Positions 17,609 to 26,367 of a stretch of 64,000 bases of DNA are shown one piece after another. Numbering within the stretch: the stretch's first letter is position 1; each line of letters opens with the position of its first letter. The position numbers and the translations under genes are program-made. Below the pieces are notes generated by a model, which was not told where the DNA came from, searched no databases, and saw only the letters and a list, made by a program, of their open reading frames with translations. Where the stretch lies: contig NZ_NSDM01000003.1 of the NCBI RefSeq assembly GCF_030852425.1, positions 248,001 through 312,000 of the forward strand, written 5' to 3'. The DNA is from Saccharothrix longispora. Its GTDB lineage: Bacteria; Actinomycetota; Actinomycetes; Mycobacteriales; Pseudonocardiaceae.

Positions 17609-20365
17609 ATGCGTCTCCGCTCCGCGGCAGTCGCCGCACTCACCCTGACCGCGCTCGCCACGCCGATCACCGCCACCGGCACCGCCGCCCCCTCCGCCAT
17701 CGCCCCCTCCGCCACCGCCCCCTCCGGCACCGCCCCCTCGGGCACCGACCCCTCCGGCACCGCCACCGACCCCGCCCAGCACGTCAACGCGTTCGTCGGC
17801 ACCAAGCCCGGCGGTCCCGACTTCGGGCACGGCGGCGGCGCGGGCAACACCTTCCCCGGCGCCGTCGCGCCGTTCGGCATGCTCCAGTGGAGCCCCGACA
17901 CGGTCACCCACCAGCACGGCGGCTACCACTACGACGACAACCACATCCGCGGGTTCAGCCTCACCCACCTGTCCGGCCCCGGGTGCAGCGACTTCGGCAC
18001 CGTCCCGTTCATGCCGTCGCCGGGCGCCACCCCGGTCGCGCACTCGACGTTCTCGCACGCGAACGAGCAGGCGTCACCCGGCTACTACTCGGTGCGGTTC
18101 GACAACGGCATCCGCACCGAGCTGACCTCGAACCAGCGCTCCGGAGTCGCCCGCTTCACCTACCCCGCCGGGCAGCGCGCCTCGCTCGCCGTCGACGCGG
18201 CACGGGCGTTCAACGCCGCCTCGGGCTCGATCACCGTCGGCGCAGACAGCCTGTCGGGCTACACCGACAGCGGCGGGTTCTGCGGCGCGGGCAACCGGTA
18301 CCGGCTGCACTTCCACGTCGCCTTCGACCGGCCCTTCGCCACCGCCGCGACCGTGCTGGACGGTCAGGTGCGCGAGGACCTCGTGGTGGAGGGCGACAGC
18401 GGAACCCCCGCGCCGCCCTCGCCGAAGACCGCGCAGACCCGGGGCGTGCCCGCGCCGAGCGCGACGTCCGAGGACGTGCGCCCGATGGCGGCGGCGGCGT
18501 TCGTGTCGTTCGACGCCACCACCGTGACCGCCCGCGCCGGCATCTCGTTCGTCAGCCTCGACGGCGCGAAGGCGAACCTGGCCGCCGAGACCGGCACGAG
18601 GTCGTTCGACGAGGTCCGCACCGCCGCCAGCGACGCGTGGAACGGGTGGCTCGGCCGGATCGACGTCACCGGCGGCACCACCACGCAGCTGCGCACCCTC
18701 TACACCTCGCTCTACCACTCCCTGTTGCACCCGGACGTGTTCAGCGACGTCACCGGGCAGTACACGGGCTTCGACCGGCAGGTGCACACCACCACCAGGA
18801 CGCAGTACGCGAACTTCTCCGGCTGGGACGTCTACCGCTCGCAGGTGGCGCTGATCGCGCTCCTGGCGCCCGGGGAGGCGGCCGACATCGCCCAGTCCGC
18901 GGTCAACCAGGCCGCGCAGGGCGGCTACTTCGACCGGTGGACGGTCGCCAACGGCGGCACGGGCGTCATGAACGGCGACCCGATGGCGATCGTCGTGTCC
19001 ACCGCGCACGCGTTCGGCGGCACGGGGTTCGACACGGCGGACGCGCTGCGCCGCGTGGTCGCCGGGGTGGGCGACGTCCGCCAACGACCCGGCTGGCTCC
19101 AGTTCGACGACTACGGCTACGTGCCGACCGGTCTGCCCGACGTGTGGGGCTCGGCGGCGACGACCCTGGAGTACACCAGCGCCGACTTCGCGATCTCCCA
19201 GTTCGCCGCCCGCCTCGGCGACGCGGCCACCGCCGAGCGCTTCCTGCGCCGCGCGCAGAACTGGCGCAACCTGTTCGAGTCGGGCGGCAAGTACCTCAAG
19301 CCGCGCAACACCGACCTGAGCCGGCCGTCGTTCAACCCGGTGCAGGAGAACGAGTACGTCGAGGGCAACGCCGCGCAGTACACGTGGATGGTGCCCTACA
19401 ACCACCGCGGCCTGTTCGACGCGATGGGCGGCGACGCGGCGGTCGTGTCCAGGTTGGACACCTTCTTCACCGAGCTGAACGCGGGCCCGAAGAAGCCGTA
19501 CGCCTACCTGGGCAACGAACCCACGCTCAACACGCCGTGGGCCTACGCCTACGCGGGCGCGCCGCACCGGACGCAGGACGTGGTGCGCCGCGCGTTGACG
19601 TCGATCTTCACCCCCGTCCCGGAGGGGCTGGTCGGCAACGACGACCTGGGGCAGTTGTCGTCGTGGGCGGTGTGGGCGGCGCTCGGCCTGTACCCGCAGG
19701 CCCCCGGCCGGGCCGACCTGGTGGTGGCGAGCCCGCAGTTCCCGTCCACGACGGTCAGGCGCGGCAACGGCGCGACCATCACCATCACCGCGCCGCAGGC
19801 GTCCGACGCGAACAGGTACGTGCGGTCGCTGCGCGTGGACGGCTCGGCGTCCACCAGGCCGTGGCTGCCCGCGTCGTTCGTCGCACGGGGCGGCGCGCTC
19901 GACTTCACCCTGGGCGCCACCGCCTCGAACTGGGGTTCGGCGCCGGCCGACGCGCCGCCGTCGTTCGACGTGGGGCCGGTCCCGGCCCGGTCCGGCGCGG
20001 TCGTCGGCCTGTCGTCGAAGTGCCTGGACGCGGAGCCGGCCGGGCCGACCGACGGCGCGCCCGTGCGGCTGTGGGACTGCAACGCCTCGGCGGCGCAGCA
20101 GTGGACGCTGGCGCCCGACGGCACCCTGCGCGCCCTGGGCCGCTGCCTGGACGTGAGCGGCAGTTCGCGGGCGAACGGCGCGAAGGTGCAGCTGTGGACG
20201 TGCAACGGGACGGGTGCGCAGCAGTGGTGGCCGAAGGGCGGGACGCTGGTCAGCCCGGCGTCCGGCAAGTGCCTGGACGTGCCGGACAGCTCCCCGGCCA
20301 ACGGCGTGCAGCTCCAGCTCTACACGTGCAACACCACCGCGGCGCAGCAATGGCGGGTGCCGTAG
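17609..20365 (+). CDS. secreted GH92 alpha-mannosidase with C-terminal ricin-B (CBM13) lectin domain
   Basis: A 918-residue exported enzyme, calcium-dependent exo-alpha-mannosidase by family (typically alpha-1,2). After the signal peptide (1-25) comes a Pro/Ser/Thr repeat linker, then the GH92 core: VNAFVGTKPGGPDFGHGGG, FPGAVAPFGMLQWSPDT, FSLTHLSGPGCSDFG, and in the barrel GGYFDRWTVANGGTGVMNGD, all family hallmarks. From about residue 800 a beta-trefoil with QxW repeats (CLDVSGSSRANGAKVQLWTC, GAQQW, AAQQW) should bind glycan. Start has GGAGG seven bases upstream. Likely targets are mannoproteins or fungal cell-wall mannan. The ABC importer on the other strand converges on it and may take up the product. 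Confidence 0.93.
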   Translation: MRLRSAAVAALTLTALATPITATGTAAPSAIAPSATAPSGTAPSGTDPSGTATDPAQHVNAFVGTKPGGPDFGHGGGAGNTFPGAVAPFGMLQWSPDTVTHQHGGYHYDDNHIRGFSLTHLSGPGCSDFGTVPFMPSPGATPVAHSTFSHANEQASPGYYSVRFDNGIRTELTSNQRSGVARFTYPAGQRASLAVDAARAFNAASGSITVGADSLSGYTDSGGFCGAGNRYRLHFHVAFDRPFATAATVLDGQVREDLVVEGDSGTPAPPSPKTAQTRGVPAPSATSEDVRPMAAAAFVSFDATTVTARAGISFVSLDGAKANLAAETGTRSFDEVRTAASDAWNGWLGRIDVTGGTTTQLRTLYTSLYHSLLHPDVFSDVTGQYTGFDRQVHTTTRTQYANFSGWDVYRSQVALIALLAPGEAADIAQSAVNQAAQGGYFDRWTVANGGTGVMNGDPMAIVVSTAHAFGGTGFDTADALRRVVAGVGDVRQRPGWLQFDDYGYVPTGLPDVWGSAATTLEYTSADFAISQFAARLGDAATAERFLRRAQNWRNLFESGGKYLKPRNTDLSRPSFNPVQENEYVEGNAAQYTWMVPYNHRGLFDAMGGDAAVVSRLDTFFTELNAGPKKPYAYLGNEPTLNTPWAYAYAGAPHRTQDVVRRALTSIFTPVPEGLVGNDDLGQLSSWAVWAALGLYPQAPGRADLVVASPQFPSTTVRRGNGATITITAPQASDANRYVRSLRVDGSASTRPWLPASFVARGGALDFTLGATASNWGSAPADAPPSFDVGPVPARSGAVVGLSSKCLDAEPAGPTDGAPVRLWDCNASAAQQWTLAPDGTLRALGRCLDVSGSSRANGAKVQLWTCNGTGAQQWWPKGGTLVSPASGKCLDVPDSSPANGVQLQLYTCNTTAAQQWRVP
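17687..17761 (+). repeat. 15-bp tandem repeat in the linker of the GH92 gene
   Basis: Five consecutive 15-base units encode APSAI, APSAT, APSGT, APSGT and DPSGT. Units differ by one to three bases. The repeat keeps the frame, so copy-number change would only alter the length of the linker behind the signal peptide. Confidence 0.85.
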
Positions 20366-20373
20366 GGGTGAGT

Positions 20374-20413
20374 GGCCGGTCGCCACGGCTCTCCCGACAC
20401 GTGACGACCGGCC
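20374..20413. terminator. hairpin between convergent GH92 and ABC importer genes
   Basis: GGCCGGTCG (20374-20382) and CGACCGGCC (20405-20413) are perfect complements with a 22-base loop, in the 66-base gap between two convergent stop codons. Confidence 0.55.
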
Positions 20414-20431
20414 GCAGTAACCGCGAGGCGC

Positions 20432-21247
20432 CTACTTCACTCCGCCCGCGGTCAGGCCCGCGATGATCCTGCGCTGGAACAGCAGGACCATGACGACCAG
20501 CGGCACGGTGACGACCACGCCGGCCGCCATCTGGGTGCCGAAGGGCTGGTCGAACCCGTACGCGCCGGTGAACCGGGAGATGGCCACCGTCGCCGTCTGC
20601 ATCGAGCTGTCGTTCACCATCGACAGCGCGATGATGAACTCGTTCCACGCCGCGATGAACGTGATGATCGCGGTGGTGAACACGCCCGGCGCGGCCAGCG
20701 GCAGGATCACCTTGCGGAACGCCTGGCCGCGCGTGCAGCCGTCGATCATCGCCGCCTGCTCCAGCTCCTCCGGCATCTGCCGGAAGAACGCGGTCAGGTT
20801 CCACACCGCGAGCGGCAGCGCGAAGGACAGGCTCGGCACGATCATCGCCTGGTAGGTGTTGATCCAGCCGATGTCGGTGAACAGCGCCAGCAGCGGCACC
20901 AGCAGCGAGATGCCGGGGAACATGGACGTGGCGATGATCAGCGCCGCGACCGCGTTCTTGAACCGGAAGTTCAAGCGCGCCAGGGCGTACGCCGCCGAGA
21001 CGCCGATGATCAGCGTCAGGATCGTCGTCACCCCGGCCACGACCAGGCTGTTGAGCAGCGACCGGCCGAACCCGACGCCGGGCGCGAACACCGCCGTGAG
21101 GTTGTCCAGCGAGAACGGCGACGGCAGCAGCGTCAGCTCGAACTGGTCGGCCGGCCGCCGGAACGCGGACACCGCCATCCAGTAGAACGGCGCCAGGCAG
21201 TAGACCAGGATCAGACCCAGCCCGGCGTACTTCAACCCGGCCTTCAT
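20432..21247 (-). CDS. carbohydrate ABC transporter permease (MalG type)
   Basis: A 271-residue inner-membrane subunit of a CUT1-type sugar importer with six helices. The cytoplasmic EAA loop, which docks the ATPase, reads EELEQAAMIDGCTRGQAFRKV. The C-terminus FQRRIIAGLTAGGVK is typical of MalG-like proteins. The ATG at 21247 overlaps the stop of the preceding permease (ATGA), so the pair is translationally coupled. No ATPase gene is present in this operon. Confidence 0.92.
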   Translation of the reverse strand: MKAGLKYAGLGLILVYCLAPFYWMAVSAFRRPADQFELTLLPSPFSLDNLTAVFAPGVGFGRSLLNSLVVAGVTTILTLIIGVSAAYALARLNFRFKNAVAALIIATSMFPGISLLVPLLALFTDIGWINTYQAMIVPSLSFALPLAVWNLTAFFRQMPEELEQAAMIDGCTRGQAFRKVILPLAAPGVFTTAIITFIAAWNEFIIALSMVNDSSMQTATVAISRFTGAYGFDQPFGTQMAAGVVVTVPLVVMVLLFQRRIIAGLTAGGVK

Positions 21248-22176
21248 CTCCGCGCCCTTTCCCGTGCGGCGCCGATGACGTCCGCACCCAGCAACCGCAC
21301 GAACACCAGGGCGGTGATCGCCACGTACAGGAACAGCACGGTCGCGTACGCCGCCGCCGGCCCGAACCTCAGGCTGGACGCCTCGTCGAACGCCACCATG
21401 GACAGCGTCTCGACCGACTCCTTGCGCTGGCCGATGAGCACGAACGGCAGGTCGAACATGCGCAGCGCGTCGAGCACCCGGAACAGCACGGCGACCAGCA
21501 GCGCGGGCTTCACCAGCGGCAGCGTGATGCGCCAGAACTGCCGCCACGGCGACGCGCCGTCGACGCGTGCGGCCTCGTACACGTCGTTCGGGATGATCTG
21601 GAGGCCGGCGAGCACGAGCAGGCCCACGAACGGCGCGGTCTTCCACACGTCGGCGAGGACGACCGCGAACTTCGCCTGCCAGCCCTCGGTGGTCCACAGG
21701 ATCTGCTGCCCGATGACGGCGTTGGCCACGCCGTCGGCCTGGAAGATCCACTTCCAGAGCAGCGCGGACACCGCGGTCGGCACCGCCCACGGCACGAGGA
21801 TGCTCGCCCGGACCACGCCGCGGAAGCGGATCGCGTGGTGCATCACCAGCGCCATGCCGACGCCGATCAACACCTCCAGGGCCACCGTGACGACGGTGAA
21901 CAGCGTGGTGTTGCCGAACGCGTTCCAGAACCGCGTCGCCGACTCGCCGGCGAAGATGGAGAGGTAGTTGTCGAGGCCGACGAACTGGGTGCCCTCGACG
22001 ACGAAACCGCTCTCGTCGAGGTCCGAGCCCTCCCGGAACACCGACTCCCGCAGCGCCGCCACCAGCGGGTACCCGACCACGAGGCCGAGGACCACGAACG
22101 TCGGGGACAGCAGCGCCGCGGCGAGTCGCCCCGCGCCCGAGGTGGCACCCCGGGCGCGGCGGGCGACCGCCGTCAC
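21244..22176 (-). CDS. carbohydrate ABC transporter permease (MalF type)
   Basis: A 310-residue permease with six helices and the EAA-type loop YEAARVDGASPWRQFWRITL. It starts with GTG at 22176, overlapping the stop of the binding-protein gene (GTGA), and its own stop overlaps the next permease. It forms the translocation channel with the product of 20432-21247. Like its partner it needs an ATPase encoded elsewhere. Confidence 0.92.
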   Translation of the reverse strand: MTAVARRARGATSGAGRLAAALLSPTFVVLGLVVGYPLVAALRESVFREGSDLDESGFVVEGTQFVGLDNYLSIFAGESATRFWNAFGNTTLFTVVTVALEVLIGVGMALVMHHAIRFRGVVRASILVPWAVPTAVSALLWKWIFQADGVANAVIGQQILWTTEGWQAKFAVVLADVWKTAPFVGLLVLAGLQIIPNDVYEAARVDGASPWRQFWRITLPLVKPALLVAVLFRVLDALRMFDLPFVLIGQRKESVETLSMVAFDEASSLRFGPAAAYATVLFLYVAITALVFVRLLGADVIGAARERARR

Positions 22177-23471
22177 TTGATGAGCTCCTGCAACTTCGCC
22201 TGGAGGTCCTTGAGCGCCTGCTCACTGGTCTTCGTGCCGGTCAGGGCCGCGTACGCGGCCTCCTGGACGGCCGTGGTCACGTCGCCGTACCTGACCGCCT
22301 GCGGGCGGGGCTTGGCGGACAGGATCGAGGCCTTCAGGGTCGGCAGGTACGGGAACTTCGCGATCAGCTCCGCGTCGTCGTACAGGCTCGCCAGGGTCGG
22401 CGCCTGCGACGTGGCGAGCAGGTTGGAGCGCTGCGCTTCCTCGCCGACGAAGAACTTGATGAAGTCGAGCGCGGTGGCCTGGTTCTTGCCGAACGCGGAG
22501 ATCGCCAGGTTGTGGCCGCCGAGGGTGGAGCTGCCGGGGCCGTTCAGGCCGGGCAGCGGGGCCACGTCGAACTTGCCCGCGACCTGCGAGGAGCCGTCGG
22601 TCTTGCCGGCGAGGTTCCACTGGTAGGGCCACTGGCGGTGGAAGAGCAGCTCGCCCGCCTGGAACGCGCGGCGGCCCTCCTCCTCCTTGTAGGTGATGGC
22701 CTTCTCCGGGATGATGCCCTGCTGGAAGGCGGTCACCAGCGCGTCGAGGCCCGCCTTGGCCTCGGGCGAGTCGACGACCGGCTTGCCGCTGGAGTCGACG
22801 ACCTCGCCGCCCGCGGAGTGCACGGCCTCGTCGAAGTTGACGGTGAGGCCCTCGTACTTCTCGAACTGGCCCGCGTAGCAGCCGATCGCGGGCTGGCTCG
22901 CCCTGACCGCCTGGCAGGTGCTGATCAGCTCGGCCCACGTCGTGGGCGGCTTCGCGCCGGCGGCGTCGAGCAGGTCCTTGCGGTAGTACAGCAGGCCGCC
23001 GTCGGAGTAGGCCGGCGCGGCGTAGAGCTTGTCGCGGTACTGCGCGGTCTTGATGGCCGGTTCGAGGAACTTGTCCACACCGAACTGGTCGGCGGGCAGT
23101 TCGACGACCCAGCGGTTGGCCGCGAACTCGGCGGTCCACACCACGTCGAGGTTGAGGATCGTGTACGCGTCGGACTTCACCTGCGCGTTCTGCACCATCT
23201 GCTGGCGCTGCGCGTCGGCGGACTCCGGCAGCTCGATGATCCGGACCTTCTCGTCCGGGTGCGAGGAGTTCCACTGGTCGACGAGCTTCTGCATGTTGCC
23301 GGAGGTGTCCTTGCCGGTGGCGAACGTGACTTCGCCCCGGCCTTGGAGCGCACCGGCGGGCTGCTCGCCCCCTTCCCCTCCGCTCCCGCAGGAAGCGAGG
23401 AGGACTGCTGCTCCCAGCGCCGCCACGACCCTGGCAACAGGGTGTCGCAACGCCTTTGTCCGAACGCCCAT
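22173..23471 (-). CDS. sugar-binding lipoprotein of the ABC importer
   Basis: A 432-residue extracellular solute-binding protein (family 1). The lipobox LLASC anchors Cys28 to the membrane. Family features include VTFATGKDTSGNMQKLVDQW at the N-terminus, YRKDLLDAAGAKPPTTWAEL in the middle and ALDFIKFFVGEEAQRSN near the C-terminus. ATG 23471 is chosen over GTG 23486 because it starts the signal sequence directly; GGGAG precedes it. It is the first gene of the three-gene operon convergent with the GH92 gene. The ligand is probably an oligosaccharide; mannose-type sugars are a guess from the neighbour. Confidence 0.92.
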   Translation of the reverse strand: MGVRTKALRHPVARVVAALGAAVLLASCGSGGEGGEQPAGALQGRGEVTFATGKDTSGNMQKLVDQWNSSHPDEKVRIIELPESADAQRQQMVQNAQVKSDAYTILNLDVVWTAEFAANRWVVELPADQFGVDKFLEPAIKTAQYRDKLYAAPAYSDGGLLYYRKDLLDAAGAKPPTTWAELISTCQAVRASQPAIGCYAGQFEKYEGLTVNFDEAVHSAGGEVVDSSGKPVVDSPEAKAGLDALVTAFQQGIIPEKAITYKEEEGRRAFQAGELLFHRQWPYQWNLAGKTDGSSQVAGKFDVAPLPGLNGPGSSTLGGHNLAISAFGKNQATALDFIKFFVGEEAQRSNLLATSQAPTLASLYDDAELIAKFPYLPTLKASILSAKPRPQAVRYGDVTTAVQEAAYAALTGTKTSEQALKDLQAKLQELIK

Positions 23472-24171
23472 CACGGTGACTCCCATCGATCCACGTCCTG
23501 CTCTCCCAAGCGGACCGGGGCGCTGGCACGGCCGACTACCTCGCCGGTCAGCAGGGTTCCCCGATCGCCGTTCGCGCCGGCCGGCGTGTCCACCCCGGTG
23601 CGGGCGGACCGCTCGGCCGGCTGCCGCGCCGCGGTGGGGCTCCCGTCCACACCGGACGTCGGCGGCGGGTCGTCGACACCCGTCACCGCGACGTCCGCCA
23701 CCGGCCGGAGCCCTTGCCGGCGCACTGCACGCAGCACACCTACCGCACGGCGATCACCCGCGCGATGATCACGTCCCGCGGGACTTCGGGTTCCTGAAGT
23801 GTCCGCGCCGCGCTCCCCCCGACGGCGGGGGCCGCGGGCGACGACGCCGGGCACGGCGTCGTCGAGCACGGTGTCGTCCACGGCAGGTCGTGCTACCGGA
23901 CCGGCGCGACCGCCGGTGCCGTTTCCGGTGGAGTGCGGGACGGCTCGACCCGACCGGCCCGGTCCGGCGGTGGCCGGGCGGGTCGTCACGGGGGTGCCGG
24001 GACGCGTCATGGCCTGGTCCTCCCCCTCACCGCTGCCGTCACGGAACGCATCGCCCCGGTCACCCGAGTGGCGGTTAGACGACTCGAAATCGGCGCACAC
24101 TGTGTCCCGCGCCACAACACTGCGTCAAGGAGTCCGGTGGTCCCGTGATCGGACCGCAACGGAGGGGAGCG
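23472..24171. other. 700-base stretch without a convincing gene
   Basis: Open frames exist on both strands, as expected at this GC content, but none has a ribosome site, a recognisable domain or a hydrophobic core. The promoter of the binding-protein gene must lie at its left end, near 23480-23600. It could hold decayed coding DNA; nothing specific is seen. Confidence 0.6.
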
Positions 24172-24945
24172 TCAGACGCGCACGACCTCGACGCCGCGCT
24201 CGCCGAACCGGCGGACGTCCTCCTCGGTCGCGCCGGTGTCCGTCACCAGCACGTGCACCAGCCCGATGGGGCAGATCTCGGCGAACGCCCGCGCGCCGAT
24301 CTTCGACGAGTCGGCCACCACGACCACGCGGTGCGCGCGCTCGGCGAGCATCCGGTTCACCTCGGCCTCACCCTCGTGGTCGGCGTACGCGCCCGCGTCG
24401 GGGTCGATCGCGTCCACGCCGAGGAACACCACGTCCAGGTTCAGCCCGGCGAGTATCCTGCCCGCCAGGGGGCTCACCAGCTCGTAGGACTGCGGCCGGG
24501 CCACGCCGCCCGTGACCACCAGCTTCACCCGGGGCCGCACGGCCAGCTCGCCGGCGATGTTCAGCGCGTTGGTGACCACGGTGAGCACCCCGTCGGCGTC
24601 GGCGTTCGCGACCAGCGCCCGCGCCACCTCGGTCGTGGTCGTGCCACCGTTCATGCCGACCACCGCGCCGCGGCCCACGCGTTCGGCGGCGGCCTTGCCG
24701 ATCCGCTGCTTCTCCCCCGCCCGGCGCACGGTCCTGTACCGCTGGGGCAGGTCGTAGGCGACCTCCGGGTGCGCGACCGCCCCGCCCCGTGTCCGGCTGA
24801 GCAGCCGCTGCCCCGCCAGGTGGTCCAGGTCGCGGCGGATGGTCGCCCCGGAGACGGCCAGCTCGGCGGCGACCTCGTCGACCTCGACCCTGCCCCGCTC
24901 GGCCAGCAGTTCCAGCAGTGCGTTCAACCGCTCGTACCGGTTCAC
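24172..24945 (-). CDS. DeoR-family sugar-phosphate-responsive repressor
   Basis: A 257-residue regulator with an N-terminal DeoR helix-turn-helix (RLNALLELLAERGRVEVDEV, then AVSGATIRRDLDHL) and the DeoR C-terminal sensor domain (GMNGGTTTTEVARALV, then VVTNALNIAGEL and VVVVADSSKIG), which binds a phosphorylated sugar. The GTG at 24945 has GGAGGTGG upstream. It stands 700 bases before the start of the ABC importer operon on the same strand and may control it, but no operator was identified. Confidence 0.92.
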   Translation of the reverse strand: MNRYERLNALLELLAERGRVEVDEVAAELAVSGATIRRDLDHLAGQRLLSRTRGGAVAHPEVAYDLPQRYRTVRRAGEKQRIGKAAAERVGRGAVVGMNGGTTTTEVARALVANADADGVLTVVTNALNIAGELAVRPRVKLVVTGGVARPQSYELVSPLAGRILAGLNLDVVFLGVDAIDPDAGAYADHEGEAEVNRMLAERAHRVVVVADSSKIGARAFAEICPIGLVHVLVTDTGATEEDVRRFGERGVEVVRV

Positions 24946-25080
24946 CCGGCCACCTCCAGCCCCACGGTCAGTGCAGATTACTGATGGGTCGGGGTGAACG
25001 GAACGGTTCGACGGCGCCGGCCGGGACGCGCGGGCGGCCCCGTCCACGCGGGCCGTCCCGGTCGTCCCGGCCGGCGGGGG

Positions 25081-26202
25081 TCAGCAGACGCTCTGGCTGC
25101 TGTTGACCAGCGTGTTGTTGCGGAACGTGGTGTTGGTGCCGCACGGGCTCTCGCGGATCGCGGAGTTCGTCACCCGCAGGTTCTGCACGACGATGTCGCG
25201 CGTCACCGGGAACTCGGAGCGCGCCGCGAGCCGGATGTCGCCCGGACCGGTGACCGTGCCGCTCTGCGCGGCGAGGTTCACGTTGTAGCAGTTCTCGATG
25301 AGGATCGAGTTGCCGCCCGTGTTGGCGATGTCGATCCGGTCGATCTGGAGGCCGCCGCTCTCCGAGACGCAGAAGATGCCCCGGCCGCCGCCGCGGGCGA
25401 TGACCTGGCCGACCCGGACGTTGATCGGGTAGCCGTCGCCGACGCGGCCGTTGCGGTTGGCGGTGCGGAACGCGGCGTAGCCGGTGCCGGCGCCCGCGTT
25501 GTCGGCGTCGACCGTGCCGACGGTGGCGTTGATGGTGTCGTTGAGCAGCAGGCCGGACTCGCCGACGCTGCGCGCCACGACGGTGCCGATGGTCAGGCCG
25601 TCGAGGCCGTAGGTCTCCACCGCGTGCGAGCTGGCGCCCTGCACGTAGGCGTAGTCGAGGCGGATGTTGCGGCTGCGCTGGCTGGTGTCGCCGCGGTTGT
25701 CGATGCGGACGCCGAGCCCCCTGGACAGGCGCATGTTCACGGTGCCGATGACGACGTTCACGACGTTGCGCATGAAGATGCCGTACACCGGCGTGCCGGT
25801 CAGGGTGAGGTTCTGGACCTCGATGTTGCTCACGCCCCGCGCGTACACGGGGGCGTAGTCGCCGGACCCGGAGCCGGAGACGTTGATGGTGCCGCAGACG
25901 TCGAGCGTGGTGTAGCTGCGCATCGAGTACCGCTCGCCCGCCGGGATGGTGCCGGAACCCCGGACGACGATGCGCTCCTTGGACGTGCGGTTCGCGGTGA
26001 GGCTGTCGTTGGCGGCCTGCATCGCGGCGCGCAGGCTGTTGCCGGTGTAGACGGTGCGGCTGCCGTTGCGCGCGGTCCAGCTGCTGCCGGAGCCGGTCAC
26101 CTCGGCGTTGAACGACCCGTCGCCGCAGGCGGCCTGCGCCTGCGGCGAGCCGACCGTCAGGAGCGCCGCGGTCAACGCTGACACGGCGAGTAGTGATCTC
26201 AT
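25081..26202 (-). CDS. secreted right-handed beta-helix protein, function unknown
   Basis: A 373-residue exported protein with signal peptide (cleavage after AQA, residue 24). The mature part is a series of beta-helix coils (YTTLDVCGTINVSGSG, VSNIEVQNLTLTGTPVYGIF, IRLDYAYVQGASSHAVETYG, ATVGTVDADNAG, LQIDRIDIANTGGNSILIEN). Conserved Cys near both ends may form disulfides. The fold occurs in polysaccharide lyases and glycosidases, but no lyase motif can be placed, so I leave the activity open. It has a good ribosome site (AAGGAG) and two operator-like palindromes directly upstream, which suggests control by carbon source. Confidence 0.75.
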   Translation of the reverse strand: MRSLLAVSALTAALLTVGSPQAQAACGDGSFNAEVTGSGSSWTARNGSRTVYTGNSLRAAMQAANDSLTANRTSKERIVVRGSGTIPAGERYSMRSYTTLDVCGTINVSGSGSGDYAPVYARGVSNIEVQNLTLTGTPVYGIFMRNVVNVVIGTVNMRLSRGLGVRIDNRGDTSQRSRNIRLDYAYVQGASSHAVETYGLDGLTIGTVVARSVGESGLLLNDTINATVGTVDADNAGAGTGYAAFRTANRNGRVGDGYPINVRVGQVIARGGGRGIFCVSESGGLQIDRIDIANTGGNSILIENCYNVNLAAQSGTVTGPGDIRLAARSEFPVTRDIVVQNLRVTNSAIRESPCGTNTTFRNNTLVNSSQSVC

Positions 26203-26216
26203 GGAGCGATCTCCTT

Positions 26217-26230
26217 GGTAAGCGCTTTCC
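26217..26230. promoter_or_regulatory. operator-like palindrome upstream of the beta-helix gene
   Basis: GGTAAGCGCTTTCC with perfect core AAGCGCTT lies directly before the ribosome site of the beta-helix gene. The core CGCG-type dyad is that of LacI-family operators. Regulator unknown. Confidence 0.5.
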
Positions 26231-26274
26231 GTGTGCGGCGGCGGATCTCCTCGCGGTCCGGGTGTGGGATCGCC

Positions 26275-26288
26275 TGGGAACGCTCCCA
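26275..26288. promoter_or_regulatory. CebR-like operator upstream of the beta-helix gene
   Basis: TGGGAACGCTCCCA differs at one position from TGGGAGCGCTCCCA, the site of the cellobiose-responsive repressor CebR in Streptomyces. It lies 73 bases before the start codon of the beta-helix gene. If the organism has a CebR homologue, the gene would be induced with cellulose utilisation. Confidence 0.6.
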
Positions 26289-26367
26289 GGCGGTGCTCCA
26301 GTCAAGCGAACGCGCGCGACCGCGTCAACCCCCCGGTCACGTGGGCGGGACGGGCGACGCCCTCGTC

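Noticed and set aside
23471-24115. Minus-strand frame of 214 codons upstream of the ABC importer
   Set aside because: Pro/Arg/Gly/Thr-rich, no domain and no ribosome site; treated as non-coding.
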